A stretch of 64,000 bases of DNA from the NCBI GenBank assembly GCA_037176725.1, contig JAZBRS010000057.1:84341501-84405500 (forward strand). The letters run 5' to 3'. Below are positions 44,038-56,760 of the stretch, piece after piece (the stretch's first letter is position 1; each line of letters begins with the position of its first letter). Both the position numbers and the translations under genes were made by a program. The DNA is from Posidonia oceanica. Taxonomy: Eukaryota; Streptophyta; Magnoliopsida; Alismatales; Posidoniaceae. A model generated the notes under the pieces. It did no database searches and was not told where the DNA came from. It saw only the letters and a program-made list of their open reading frames with translations.

Positions 44038-46844
44038 ATGAGTGGAGTGGTGAAGAAGAATGGAGATTCTAGTGTGACAGTTCAGGTAGATCAGTGGCAG
44101 GAAAGAGCCAGCGATAGCAGAGGCATTGGCGGAACAATATTCTCCCCGTTGCCCATTGGTCAAAGCGGCAGTAGTGCCATGGGTGATGAGTCGATCCATG
44201 GTAGCACCAAGGATCTGGCACCAGAGAAGAGGCTGACACTCTTTGCACTCCGCCTTGCTGTGCTTGAGAAGGCTGCTACCGGCCTCGGTGCTCTTGGCTT
44301 TGCCTGGGCCACCATAGTCCTTCTCGGAGGGTTTGCAAACATACTTAACAAGGTGGACTTTTGGTTCATCACCATAATTCTCCTTATTGAGGGGGCCAGA
44401 ATTTTCAGTCGGAGCCATGAGTTGGAGTGGCAGCATCATTCAACATGGTCACCTGGAAATGACAGCGGGTACAGCATCCAGGGGATCAAGTCCACTCTCA
44501 TAGAACACACCAGATTCCGATTATCCCCCAGGGACAGACAGAATGGGAGTCGAAATCGAGTAGCTGTTGCTGGAGACCGCAACAACAGCCAGCCCGAGAA
44601 CCATGGCATCCATTACAATCAACTTCGCCGCACATGGAAGTCATCGGAAGTCTCCTTATTGCCCTACACCGGATGGGTCACCCTGTCAAAGAACATCAGC
44701 AGGTAAAGATGCAAATATATCCAATATGAAAGAGATAATGCTTAATTAGATAATGATAGTAATTCATAGTCGATTCAATATGCATATTACATATGAAGTT
44801 TGTACTTTGTAATTAAAAAAAAAAGAGATGTCTAATTTCAAATAATTGGTTGCCGACCATGCCAAGATCAGACTACTCTACTGGCTCCAGCTGCTCTCGG
44901 CCACTGCTTGCATAGTGTTGTCACTGATGAGGCTTATAAAACAGGACTATGACAAGAACATAGTTGAAGCCGACGCCACGAGGAACATGAACTCAGCATT
45001 GAACATATTCTACGGCCTTGCACTCGCAGAGTCACTGTTGTGCTGGATTGAGAAGGTCTATTGGGAATGGAAGGTAAGCTTCTGTGATCTACTTGTAGAG
45101 GTGAACAGGGCCTGTGGCTTCAAAGACACGGAAGAAGATATGGTGCCAATAACCCGATTCTTCTATGATGCCTTCTCAAGGTGCATCGATGGGAGCATCT
45201 TCGATGGCCTCAAAATGGACTTGGTCTCCTACTCTGAGGAGCTGCTGAGTTCAGACTCATCTGACGAGCAGCTCACTGGGGCAAGAATCCTCCTGAAATT
45301 CGTCACTGAAAACAAGTTTGTGGCTGACACACTTCGTAAGATAGGGACCAGTACTACGACTATGGAGAGGTTGGTGGAAATGTTGAATTGGAAGAACCCA
45401 GAGGAGGAAGAGCTGAGGATGGCAACAGCAGAGATCATGTTGAAACTTGCAGGGAAGAAGCAGAACGCGCATCGAGTTGCTGAAATCCCAGGCTCGATTG
45501 TATCAATATCTTCATTACTGCATTCCGGACCACTAGTCAAGGCCTCCAAACCCCATGAAATAAGTGCGAGACGTGCCGTCCCTGACCAACAGAACTACGA
45601 GTTCCCAGCCTTCAATCGCCTTGGCCTTAGGATACTAAAGAAGCTTGCGCATGACCATGAGAACTGCAGCAAGATAGGTTACACCAGGGGGCTGCTACAA
45701 AAGGTAATAGATTTCACCGGCAATGCAGAAAGTTTGCTGGGGCAACCCCATACGGCGGATACACTGATCAAGTCCATGAAGTACGCTCTCCTGTTGGTAA
45801 AGATGCTGGCTAGCACGCCTGGACAGACTGGAAAAGATCTCCGAAATGAAATATCAGAAAACGTCTTCAGCATCAGTAACATCAGAGATATTCTGCAATA
45901 TGGGCAGAATCACACGAAATTACAGAAACTGGCGATCGAGATCATAACAAACCTAGGGATGGACGACGAGGCAACAGATAGGATTGGCTGCACTGGTGGG
46001 ATCATCAGGGAGCTGTTCGGCATCTTCCTTGCGCAGGGCCTGACGGACAACCAAAATCTGGTGAAGGTTGAGGCTGGGGAGGCACTAATGATGCTAACCA
46101 TGGATAGTAAAGCAAACTGTGAAAGGATCCTGAGGTTGGAAGAAGTTGAGAGGCTTGTCGAGGCACTCAGTGACCCAGTGTTGATGAAAAATTCAGCAAG
46201 GATTCTCCGGAACCTCTATGCTTATGGTGGAACTGAAAATGTCCATCGTCTCCGAGTAGTCACTGCTGCAACACCAACTGTAAGTAGTATAGCTTAGAAA
46301 CTCATACCTACGTCCAATAACCGACATCAAAAACTTACTTGTAAAAAGTGTAACACTCAGGTTATAGGAAACAATAAGTGCCAAGGAAAATTCTCATTGT
46401 TTCTTTGTTCTCTTACAGGTTCTAAAGACAGTGATGCAGGAAGAAAAGAAACTGCTCGAGGTATCAATCGGGCTTGCAACACAAATTTTGAAGTTTATGA
46501 GCCCAGAAGAAGCAACTGAGGAGTTCAAGAAGGCTGGAATCAATGAGTGCAGAATAGCTGAGAAGCTAGTTAAGATATTAAGTAATAACAAACAGCCCTG
46601 CATCGATTTCCCAAGGATGAGGAGATTTGCTATAGAACTGGCAATCTGGATGATGGAATCAAACGAAAAGAATAAAGGGATCTTCAGAAAGGAAGGGCTG
46701 AAGGAGGAGCTAGTGAATGTTGCCAACACCACATCGGAACTTGAATTCTTCCTGGTGTTTTCTGGCAGTGCTGGACTTAGCCGCCATCCTAAAACCATGC
46801 ACTCTCTTGTGGATGAGACACTTGAGATTCTAGGAAATGACTGA
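44038..46844 (+). CDS. ARM-repeat membrane protein, copy 2 (complete, three exons)
   Basis: Exons are 44038-44702, 44872-46279 and 46419-46844. Donors are CAG|GTAAAG and ACT|GTAAGT; acceptors are GATCAG and TTACAG. The first intron has phase 2 and the only phase-compatible AG before exon 2 is 44870-44871. The spliced product is 832 residues. Residues 1-75 are hydrophilic; about 80-120 hold two membrane segments (TGLGALGFAWATIVLLGGF and FWFITIILLIEGARIF); about 223-275 hold two more hydrophobic stretches; the rest is helical ARM-type repeat sequence. It resembles a plant-specific family annotated as ARM repeat superfamily proteins (Arabidopsis At3g06210 / At5g18980 type, from memory). Biochemical role is unknown; a membrane-anchored protein-binding scaffold is an inference. 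The ATG at 44038 was chosen because the frame upstream has only a TTG. Copy 1 at 4957-6926 is about 99% identical in exon 2. Confidence 0.88.
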
Positions 46845-46970
46845 AATGGATATAAATGATGTCCAAGTCTTATACATGTTGGTTGTGAATTCAACAATTA
46901 TAATAAATATATTTTTCTGAAATACAGCTATTTCAGATTCTTTTATGTCAGAAAGTAAATAAAGTTGCGG
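46845..46970 (+). other. 3' UTR of ARM copy 2
   Basis: This AT-rich stretch has AATAAA-type signals near 46901 and 46957. It ends where the Copia A LTR begins. Confidence 0.55.
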
Positions 46971-47216
46971 TGTTATTGTTAAAAATGTATCTACATGCCA
47001 TCCACTTTAACAGAGGATAATATTGTAATATTGTAACTGGAATAGAATATTCCAAATGGGGTATTCTCTACCCAATCATATGTAATATCTCTTTCTATAT
47101 AAAGCAATGGGTATAGCCTATGAAGGCACTGGTCTGAGCTAATGTGATAATGTCTCATGCATTCCTTCTTTCTCTCCTCTTCTCTTCCACCTTCTTTTCT
47201 TCCTTTCCTTCTCACA
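46971..47216 (+). mobile_element. 5' LTR of Copia element A (copy 2)
   Basis: The LTR is about 246 bp from TGTTATTGTTAAAAATG to CTTCTCACA, with TATATAAA at 47096-47103 and the primer-binding site TGGTATCAACC at 47217-47227. It is the paralogue of 7053-7289. Confidence 0.75.
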
Positions 47217-47272
47217 TGGTATCAACCTAACCTCGATCCTTTCTGTTTCTTCTTTCATCTCTCGTCCTTATC

Positions 47273-48147
47273 ATGGAAGAAACAGCATCTTTAGTCACTC
47301 ACACTTCTCCTACCAGTGGACCTTCTTTCCTCCCCACCTCCTTTAACATCAGCCACCACTTTCATACTCCCATGGATCACACTTCATATCTATGCTAGAT
47401 GAACCAGTTCCAAACCGTCCTTAACATCCACGATCTCTCCTCCATTATTTCATATCCTCCTCCTCCATCTTCTCTCAGTGATGGCAAAGTTAACCTAGCC
47501 TATACTTACTGGAAGAAGCGGACCAGCTTCTCCTCAGTTGGATAAAAGCCACCGTAACTACTTCCATCCAGATCATACTTTCACAATGCAACACAGCATT
47601 GGAAGCTTGGCAACTCCTTGAACGATATCTTTCATCAGCATCTAAAATTCACATAAACACCTTGCAAGATAATCTCCATAATCTAAAGAAAACCTCTACT
47701 ACTTCTATGTTGGATTATCTGTTACAAGCTAAAACCCATGCTGATGCCCTTGCGTCAGCTGACGTTGAAATGCCGGACTCTGAGTTGATTAATTATGTTG
47801 TCCGTGGTTTAGGACATGAATATAAAGAATTTATTACCTCTATGCAGTTTCATACATCTCTCTCTTTTGATGACTTATATGATTTGCTCATTAAGGAGGA
47901 CAATATTCAGAAACGTCTCTCTTCGTCAGCTACTACTGTTACTCCGGCATCTGATGTAGCTTTTACGGCTGACTCTTCTGCTACTGGAGGTCGTCCTAAC
48001 AGTCATGGTCGTGGACGACATAATCGTGGAAGAGGATGTGGACGGGGACGAGGACAACGGATACCACATTACCTTCAGGGAGCTTACTTTCCTGGCTATT
48101 CTCCTCATCCTTTCGGCCATTTCTTCTCTCAGAATCCATCTACCTGA
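47273..48147 (+). pseudogene. Copia A gag (copy 2, uninterrupted)
   Basis: ATG at 47273 opens MEETASLVTHTSPTSG. An early TAG (about 47396) and a frame change near 47500 break it. From 47599 the conserved core is open (AWQLLERYLSSASKI, then LQDNLHNLKK, SMLDYLLQAKTHADAL, LGHEYKEFITSM, LLIKEDNIQKRL) and ends in an Arg/Gly-rich nucleic-acid-binding tail and TGA. It preserves the site into which Copia B inserted in copy 1 (ACTAC, near 47556). Confidence 0.8.
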
Positions 48148-48187
48148 CCACCACTTCTCTCCACACCACCTTCTCTGAACACCTCCA

Positions 48188-49690
48188 TGGCTTGCCAAAT
48201 ATGCAACAAGCTTGAACACTGCACGTTTTTGTGCAGACAGGAGCAACTTTGCTTTTGTAGCTAATTCATTGGTTGATTCTCTTGCTAGTGCTTCACTGCA
48301 AGACTCCAACAACACCTGGTACTTGGACTCCAGTGCATCACAACACATGACGCCCTCATTGTCAACTCTGTCTGATGTCCAACCTTATATAGGTAATGAC
48401 ACTATTCTCATTGGTGATGGCCAAAGGTTGCCCATTTCATACATTGGCCACACACCGCTTCACACCACTTCTGATTCATTTCCTCTCTATAATGTGCCAT
48501 ATGTGCCCTCTTTGGCAAAGAATTTATTATCCATTCAAAATTTTGCTCAAGATAATGGTTGCCAATTCATTATAGATGATGATGGTTTTGTTACAATAGA
48601 CAAGACAACTGGACAAAGTCGACTGAATGGCCTTAGTTCCGATGGGGTCTACAAGGTTACAAGCACCTCTCCGAACACCTGCAAAGCTCTCCACTTAGCT
48701 TCTTATGGTGCTCGCCTCCCAGCATCTACATGGCATGCCCGATTAGGTCATCCATCCTTTAATGTTTCAAGATTCCTAGTCTCCAAAGCTGCTATACTTG
48801 CTCACTCTCTTTCCACTTTCAAGAAAAGCAAGTGTCATGTCTATCCTCTTGGTAAGGACACAAAGCTACCTTCTTCTTGTCGTGAAACCATCTCATCTTG
48901 GCCTCTAGAATTGTTATTTGCTGATGTTTGGGACCTGCATCAAAAATCTCAAGAGATGGGTTTCATTTTTATTTGTCTATAGTGGATGATTGTACCATGT
49001 TTACATGGATATTTCCCTTATACAAGAAGTCAGATGTATCTCTCATTGTTTTCAATTTTATTAAGCAAATTGAAAACCAGTTTTCTAGTCGTGTAAAATC
49101 TGTACAGATGGATGAAGGGGGTGAGTTTGTTAAAAACCTTTTTCGAAAGTATCTTCAACAAAAATGTATTCTCCACAGAATCACCTGTACTGTCGAACGT
49201 ACGCATCAACATATAGCAGATATGGGGCGATGTCTCCTTCAACAATCCAAATTATCTAAGGCATTCTAGTATGATGCCTTCTCCACAGTCGTTACGCTCA
49301 TCAATCGGCTCCCTTCTCCCGTCATCAAGAACAAATCATTTGGGTGTTGTTGCTTCCCTCTCACTACTGCCTTTAATACAGATAAGTTGGCCCCTAGATC
49401 TAAATCTTGTGTCTTCATCGGATATGATCCTCACCATTCTTCCTTTAATACAGATATGCTGGCCCCTAGATCTAAATCATGTGTCTTCATCGGATATGTT
49501 CCTCACCATTGTGGCTATCGTTGCTTTGATCCGGAGAGCCAACGAGTTTCAGTGTCCAGACATGTGCTCTTCGATGAGCAAAATTTTCCTAGAACTAACA
49601 AATTTTCTTCTACAAGTGCTACAATTCTTTCATTATTTTTACCACAACGGCTTTCTCAACTAATGGAGGACAATCTCTGCCTTCACCTAT
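48188..49690 (+). pseudogene. Copia A protease and integrase (copy 2)
   Basis: The zinc knuckle is broken by a frameshift (CQICNKLEH, then a shifted frame). The protease motif reads YLDSSASQHM, with the active-site Gly of DSGA changed to Ser. The GAG-preintegrase region (TWHARLGHPSFN, CHVYPLGKDTKLPSS, with a zinc Cys changed to Tyr) follows to 48982. The integrase core continues with frame changes (VDDCTMFTWIFPLY, QMDEGGEFVKN, IADMGRCLLQQSK). The 72-bp duplication with LAPRSKSCVFIGY is at 49381 and 49453. It is clearly non-functional. Confidence 0.82.
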
Positions 49691-50037
49691 AGAAAAATAC
49701 CTCTCTTATTCAACCAAATCAGCCTCCAGCCAATCACATCTTTTCTTTTTCACATGTAGGCCCCACTATCCAACAAACTCCTCCCCATATTCCCTGTCAC
49801 ACCCGTACCACTGGCCCACAATCACACACATCATCATCTTCTTCCTCCAGCCGTCTCCCTAACCCTAATGACTCCCCAACCCATTCCACTCCGTCCTCTC
49901 ATAACAATACTTCTTCTTCTACACCACCACGCCATACTTGCCAACTCTCAGATCTTTATCACTCAACTCAACCCAACCCAACTGCTTACATCACTATTCC
50001 AACTTCCACCCCGTTAACTGAGCCCTCCTCCTACAGC
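49691..50037 (+). other. Copia A linker between integrase and reverse transcriptase (copy 2)
   Basis: This is degraded Pro/Ser/Thr-rich former coding sequence, homologous to 19130-19502 in copy 1. No independent feature is seen. Confidence 0.6.
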
Positions 50038-50496
50038 GTGGCCAATAAGTTTCCTCAATGGCGACAAGCCATGCAAGAGGAATTTGAAGCTTTAATAAAA
50101 AATGGCACATGGTCTTTAGTACCACCACCTTCTTTACAACCCATTGTGGGCACAAAATGGGTGTATAAAATCAAAAGAAAGGCAGATGGTTCTGTAGAAC
50201 GTTTTAAAGCTTGCCTTGTGGATAAAGGTTACCACCAACAAGAAGGACTGGACTATGAGCAAACATATAGTCAAGTGGTTCGTCACACTACCAATTATGT
50301 GCTTTTCTCTCTTGCAGTTTCTCGACGATGGATGCTTCATCAATTAGACATCCACAATGCCTTTCTCATTGGCTATCTGGAAGAGACAGTCTATATAAAG
50401 CAGCCTCCAGGCTTCACTCACTCTTAGTTCCTTGATTATGTTAGTCTTCTACACAAGGCACTCTATGGCTTGAAACAGTCACCCCGACACTGGTAT
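50038..50496 (+). pseudogene. Copia A reverse transcriptase, N-terminal half (copy 2)
   Basis: Motifs: QAMQEEFEALIKNGTWSLV, IVGTKWVYKIKRKADGSVER, GYHQQEGLDYEQTYSQVV, LHQLDIHNAFLIGYLEE and YIKQPPGF, then a TAG near 50425 and LYGLKQSPRHWY. At 50497 a Gypsy LTR starts in the codon after HWY. The RT is better preserved than in copy 1 but still truncated at the same position. Confidence 0.87.
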
Positions 50497-50810
50497 TGTA
50501 ACGACCCCGATCGTCACACTCCTTTTTTTTATCACACACTAATACAAATTCTAAATCCAAACATAATCATCTATAAATATCTTAATCAACATAAAAGGAA
50601 CATGGCCTACGTCATACATTCAACTCAGAGGGGGTCATGTCTTATACCCAGAATTCATATCATTCAATAGATTCCAGAATCTACCTAGCATATTCATATC
50701 TCATACTAGGAAGCACAAAGGAAAGGAACAAGCATAAAGTCTACTACATGCAAATACCTTACTATTCCCAACATTCATTTCTATAAGAAACATACAAAAA
50801 CTATATCTGG

Positions 50811-50880
50811 GGGTAAGACGTGTGATGCTGGGCGTCTTACATAAGACGCACCAGCCTCAGTGTCCTATGCCCTGACAGCA
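50811..50880. repeat. Palindromic GCGTCTTACATAAGACGC module
   Basis: A perfect 18-base palindrome, GCGTCTTACATAAGACGC (about 50832-50849), is flanked by GGTAAGACGTG on the left and GTGTCCTATGCC on the right. Confidence 0.85.
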
Positions 50881-51529
50881 CAAACTACACTAAATCCCTC
50901 CCCTGATCATGCATGCCCACCTAATAATTCATGCATCTATCAAATAAGGCTAAAGGAGCATCAGTTACACTAGCATGCATCAAAATCCTAACCACAAAAC
51001 ATTCTAAACTTCATCTAATTGGGTGTGTACCTTACACCAAGGGATACCCAAACATGCAGCGAGCTTCCACTACGATCCAGAGAGCTCCCTGTCTCCATCC
51101 AACCTTCCCTCAAGCAACCACTGGGCTCCCAAAATCCACAGCAACTTGAGCAATACCCAAGAACCCAGAGAAGTCAATGGATGCACCAAGGAAAGGAGAA
51201 GAGAAAGAAGAGAGTGCAAACTATGGAATCCCAACACTCACCTTCTCAGGCCAAACTTGCAGCACCTCAAGCCAAGACATCTGGCCAAGCTCGACATCTA
51301 GGACTTGCAGAGAGTCGCTGGTGCACCGCCACCATGATCACAACCACGTGCATGGAGCAAGGAACCCAACATGCACACCTCAACTCTCTCTCTCTCTCCC
51401 ATGAAACACCCAGAACCACTCTCACGTACCCTAGGGAAGAAGGAGAAAAGGAGGAAGAATCTTCCCCGAGATGGCACCACTTGCACTTATATAAGCAGGT
51501 GAAGTTTCTGGATGCAACTCAGGGTGTTA

Positions 51530-51780
51530 AACGCTTAAAGTGATGCGTCCTACATAAGACGAGCCAGCTTCTACGTCCTACACTTAGGAAATCCAGAAAT
51601 TAATATTCTAGGTGTTGAACACAGGGTTTTTTGCATCTAATACAAGACGCAAGCTTATCAACGTCTAGTACCCTAGAAATCCATGTGACCATAATTCGAG
51701 TGTAGTACGTTTCTGGATTTACGTCCAACATTAAACGCATACTATTCAGCGTCCAACACATCCAAATTCTAGATTAAATA
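51530..51780. repeat. Cluster of three degenerate GCGTCCTA/TAAGACG modules
   Basis: Half-sites GCGTCCTACATAAGACG, GCATCTAATACAAGACGC and ACGTCCAACATTAAACGC occur in succession with GTTAAACGC, TACGTCCTACAC and AGCGTCCAACAC partners. Confidence 0.7.
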
Positions 51781-52405
51781 TATGACCTAAAATACTACCT
51801 AAAATCTGGATCGTTAAACCATGAGATCTCAAGCCTTGCATGCCTAGGATAACTGCCAACTTCTCACGCAGCCGCCACACACACGAGCATAGCACCACTC
51901 AACCAACTTAAGTCAACTTAACTCTTGCATAAACTTATTCACTTGCACACACATGAGTTTACCACAAGCATCAAACAATAACACTGTGCAAGGCATGCAT
52001 AAGCTTGTGTATCCGGTCCAAAATACTTAGTAATATCCCATAAGCATGCAAACTACATGTGCAAGGCTAATTAATCATTATAATATACATCCAATGATAA
52101 TAATCATTAAAATCCAATAGGCCGAGGTTATTAATTACAAATCATTAAAAAAATCACCATCCAAATCATCCTCTGGTGAAACATAATCATCAACTCAAAA
52201 ACCAAGTGGGAAAACCAATTCCCAAATCCTAGCTCACAAGTAACAACACTCTGACCTAATAAAATGTGCCACTAAACCATGCCTAGAATGCGTGCCTACA
52301 AAACGAGTTGGGTACCCGCACGTCCAATACGTGCAGATTACCCGCTCCCAGAACACACTACAGATATAAAATCTGAAAGTGCAAACAAATATCATAGGTG
52401 TTACA

Positions 52406-55022
52406 TCCTAACCCCCTTAAAGAAATTTCACCATCGAAATTTACATCTAGGCGAAAAGATAAAGGTACAAAGCAAGGATGACACCCATACACGCACAAGA
52501 GGCCTCCTTGACACCAAGATGCTGCCATAGTACAAGGAAAAATAGAATAACCTCATTCAGCAAAACCTACCCCTTCTAGTCAAGGATTTGAATAGCATCC
52601 TCAATGAAAGACAAAACCTCCTGAAACACCTCTAGCTGAACCGGAATCACCTGTGATGCATCAGCCAGACACTTCCTCAGCATGGAGACATGAAACACAT
52701 TATGCACTGCAAAAAGTTCTGAAGGTAGATTAAGTCTATAAGCTACCTCACCAACCCTCTGAGTAATATGGTATGGACCAATACATTAAGGACTCAGCTT
52801 CCCTCATTTCCCAAATCATCGCACCCTTGGTTGGTGATACCTTTAGGAACACAAAACCTCCAATACCAAATTCTGGGTGTCTTCGCCACTTGTCAGCATA
52901 ACTCTTCTGTTGACACTATATAATTACAAGTCTATTGTGGATCAAATCCACCTTGTCTGCAAACAACTACACAATCTCAAGACCAAGGAGCCGTCGTTCA
53001 CCCACTTCACTCCAACAAACCGGTAATTAGTATGGTTTGCCAAACAAAGCCTTGTATGGAACCATCCGATGCTAAAGTGGTAGTTATTGTGGTAAGCAAA
53101 CTCGATAAGTGAAAAATGGTCCTCTTAGTTCCCTTTGAGATCCTAGGCACAGACTTTAAGCATATCCTATGGCATCTGAATAGTCCTCTCAGACTATCCG
53201 TCAGACTGGGGATGAAATGTTATACAGAAGTTCAACACCGTGCTAAAAGCCTCCTGCAGAGTTCTCCAGAACCTTGAAGAGAATCATGCATTATTGTCAG
53301 ACCCAATAGACACTGAAACACCATGCAACCAGACAATCTCTGATACATTCAGTTCACCCAACTAATGCATAGGGAGATTCACCCGTATTGCAATGAAATA
53401 AGCAAACTTCGTGAGTCAAACCACGATCACTCACACTGTATCGTTCTTCCTCTTAGTTTCAGGCAAACCAGTGACAAAGTCTATCAACACGTGCTCCCAT
53501 TTCCATACTGGAATGTCCAAAGGCTGTAAGGTTCCACCCTGTTTCTGATGCTCTGCCTCAAGATCTACCACATCCCTTTTTATCCCAGGCCACCAAAAAA
53601 CTCCTCTTCAAGTCCTAATACATCTTTGTGCTCGCTGGATGAAAAGGTATACTCGGATCGATGGGCTTCGTCCAGGAGTCTTTGCCTAACCTCTTCATCC
53701 TAAGGTACACTCAAGCGTAGATCAAATCTCAACCCTCTATCCACACCAACAGAAAAAGATGAGACTCTTCGCTAGTCTCCATCTTCTTAAGAGTCGCCTA
53801 AACAAAAGGATCCAACTGCTGATATGTAGTAATAATCTCGATCAATCTGGGGCAAATAGGCAAATTGATCATCCAGGCACCAACCGTCTCTTGAGATTGT
53901 CTACTAAATCAGTACTCCACTAGATCCTCTAGCATGGTCCACTCCTTGACCATCAAGCTCGCCATCACATGAGTACATCGACTAAAAGCATCGGCGACCA
54001 CGTTAGCCTCCTCTAGGTGATAGGATAAACTAAAATCATAGTCCCAAAATATACCACCCATCTCTGCTTACTGAATGAGGATATACTTCAAACTCTGATG
54101 ATCAGTAAAGACCTCAAACTGCTCCCCACAGAGATAGTTTCGCCAAAGCTTTAGTGCGAACACTACAATAGTCAACTCAAGATCATGAGTCAAGTAGTTC
54201 CTTTCATGATTTTTCAGCTGGCGAGAAGCATAAGCTATAACATTGCCATGCTGCATAAGATCACAACCTAGCCTAGATCTACAAGCATCATTGTACACAG
54301 TGAATCCACCACTTCCAGAAGGCAAGGTCAACATAGGAGCCAAAATAAATCGAGCCTCCAACTCATTGAAGCTCTCTCCACAGTTCCAGTCCTACACATA
54401 CTAGCCTCCTTCCTAGCCAACCTTGTCTAAGGTGCCACTATCTTGGAGATGCTTCTGCTAAATCCCTAAAAATAGTCCAGCAAATCCTGGAAACAACTAA
54501 CCTTAAAAATCACGTGGGTCACACCAAATTGTTCATCTGTCGACGTCACCAAGAAGAGAAGGGAAGTCAACCTCTCTGGCTTAACTCCAATTTTCGCCAC
54601 AAAAGACCCAAAAGAACAACAAGAGAAAAGAGCTCCACCAGTCGAATACAGGAGCAGCAACCAACAAAACAACCAAGGACAACTAGAAGCAAGTAAAACA
54701 CCGAGCCATGCCACACAATTGCCCAAGCTCCCAAACAAGTAACATACACGCGCACCACCAACGCGCGACACCAATGCACAACACTATTGCGCAATACCTC
54801 CTAGGGAACCCTATCCTCATTCAGAGTAACTGTGACACACTACATATCTGGGAAGCCTCAAACATCACACAGATGTAGCAACAAGAGGATGAGACTCAAA
54901 ACATCCTCCACACCAACAACCAAGAAAAACAATAAAATCAAGGTACATATATTCATGAGATGCAAAACTAATGAGTCACCAGACCAGACATCCCTAAGCT
55001 AATACTTTTAGTAAATCTAGTG
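52406..55022 (-). pseudogene. Gypsy G2 internal region, decayed and deleted
   Basis: On the minus strand, recognisable pieces in element order are: a leader (54800-55022), sequence of unclear origin (54510-54800), the reverse transcriptase thumb (near 54380-54506), RNase H (54068-54361), a zinc-finger/integrase stretch (about 53160-53620, with FHPQSDG-like and DFVTGL-like remnants) and the chromodomain-like end (52440-52800, with HVSMLRKCLADAS). The reverse transcriptase palm, protease and gag are missing, so an internal deletion has occurred around 54506. Many stops and frameshifts are present. Confidence 0.75.
54068..54361 (-). pseudogene. Gypsy G2 RNase H fragment
   Basis: A 97-codon open stretch on the minus strand has [40 protein letters not shown] and [13 protein letters not shown], matching G1 RNase H (35270-35640). 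The first catalytic Asp context reads YNDA rather than YSDA. Confidence 0.88.
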
Positions 55023-55034
55023 CTCGGATACTAA
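55023..55034 (-). other. Degenerate primer-binding site of Gypsy G2
   Basis: GCTCGGATACTA compares with GCTCTGATACCA, the complement of the initiator-Met tRNA site. It lies just before the right LTR. Confidence 0.6.
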
Positions 55035-55038
55035 ATCT

Positions 55039-56760
55039 ATAATGACCCCAGTCATCACCCCTAATTAAACCACAATTTCTTTTCTTTTTTTAACATCATA
55101 TATCACTACAGAAACTAAATCCAAATGCATAATCTAAAATGCCATAATCAGCATAAATAAATTTAGATCAAATTATCTACCTAAGAACCTCGATGTGTGG
55201 TTGTATGTCTCCTTTATATGCACTAGCAGGTAAGTTGACATCTAATCTGTACTTGTAAAACAAAACACAAGTATATGTGAGAGATCACCAAAAAGGTCAT
55301 CCAACACACACTCCACTACAAAAATCGGAAAAATTCAAAACTCCAGAAAACCAACTGCACAAAAACCCACTTTGTAGTTTAACTGACCACAGGTAAGCCA
55401 CGATTTCCTATTGAACCAAAAATATAGGAAACCGAATCAAACTTAGGAGCATGCCAAAAACTCCAAAACATGCATCTCCATAAATCTCATTGCTATACAA
55501 GCCAAAACCACGTAAAAACCACAGAATGCATCTAAATCTTGGACATGTATTAAAAGCCACAATATAAAATCATCAAATACCGCTGTAAAACCATACAAAC
55601 TAGGGAGCATGCAAGAAAATCTCTAAAAATAGCATCTCCTCAACTCTCGAAGCCACTAGGCAAAATCTCTTAAAAACACGATGCACCCAAAGTATATGAC
55701 GTGTATTCAGAAAATCATCTCAAATCTCATTACCCCACAGGTGAAACCACTGGAAACAATGATGCACTCAATCTATATGACAAGCATCTAGAGAGCTATC
55801 TCAAGCTCAACGCTACACGGATGAAACCACTGAAAACACGATGCCACACAGGTGAAAACCTAGTCCTGATGCCCGGTACCATGCAACCAACTCTAACACA
55901 AGTAGCTACCGAAACGTACTACACTACTACAAACAAGTCACCCTGCAAGGAGCCTATCCGTCTTGGATCCAACCTCTCTGAAGAACCCTCAACAATGCTA
56001 ACCACACACGGGAAAGCCGTCCTCTCTTAGGACGTCACCAGAACTGGGCATGTGCATCTACCTACTGGCGAAACTGCACAGAGTCTGCTCTCTTAGCATC
56101 CTAGTCTCAATGTCCAAAGCAACCAGAGTCACATATCTCTAGGTCCAGCCAGCACCTCCTAGTCTCAGTGTCTGGAGCAATCAAAGTATTATACCGTAAG
56201 ATCCAACCAGCACCTCCGCCCTTGGAACTCATTCTCGGTCTCGTGAATGACAATCCAGGAGTATCATACCTCCAGAATCCGACAATACTTACTTGCAGTC
56301 TCTTGATCTTCAAACCTCAACCTAGGTCTCATGCTTGACCACCTAGGAATATCATCATATCCCCTAATCCAGACAACACGATCCTTCAGTTTCTTGTTCC
56401 ACAAAACAAATCAATGGTAAAATCTTTTTAAAACACTCATCATTTTCCCAAATCATTTTGAAAGCATTTTAAACTTGTATCAAATACTAAATCAAAACAC
56501 AATCTAGAAATAGCCACATCTCACTATCAAGCCAAAACCATGCGGACAAACCATACGGCCAATCCACACCCTCAATACGTGCCCGTGACATACGCCTGTC
56601 ACCCATGGCTCAGGAGTAAAACCAGAGCAATAGAAAAATAGGGCAAGTTGAAATCACCCTAGATTTCGCCATACAAACCAGAAAATTGCATGTGTAGTGA
56701 ATCACTCTAGATATCAAAATGAACATTAGAAAATCCTCTAACATTTGCAATTAAAATTAC
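55039..56760 (-). mobile_element. Gypsy G2 right LTR, truncated
   Basis: It starts ATAATGACCCCAGTC, a degenerate TGTAACGACCCC, right after the primer site. 55847-56760 is homologous to 27352-28270. The homology ends abruptly at 56760 (ATTAAAATTAC|TATTGGG), where another sequence begins, so the LTR end is missing. Open frames in it are not genes. Confidence 0.7.

Larger units (their letters stand above)
50497..52405 (-). mobile_element. Gypsy LTR (G2), left LTR in copy 2
   Basis: TGTAACGACCCCGATCG to CATAGGTGTTACA, 1909 bp, minus orientation. Its right end is followed by a Gypsy polypurine-type junction (TCCTAACCCCCTTAAAG, then AATTTCACC). It contains several palindromic GCGTCTTACATAAGACGC modules (50811-50880 and 51530-51780) and a CT-rich run. 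Homology with copy 1 covers 50497-51495 and 51817-52405. Confidence 0.8.

Noticed and set aside
44032..44439. Antisense frame opposite ARM exon 1
   Set aside because: It is the shadow of the real exon, with no splice or start support.
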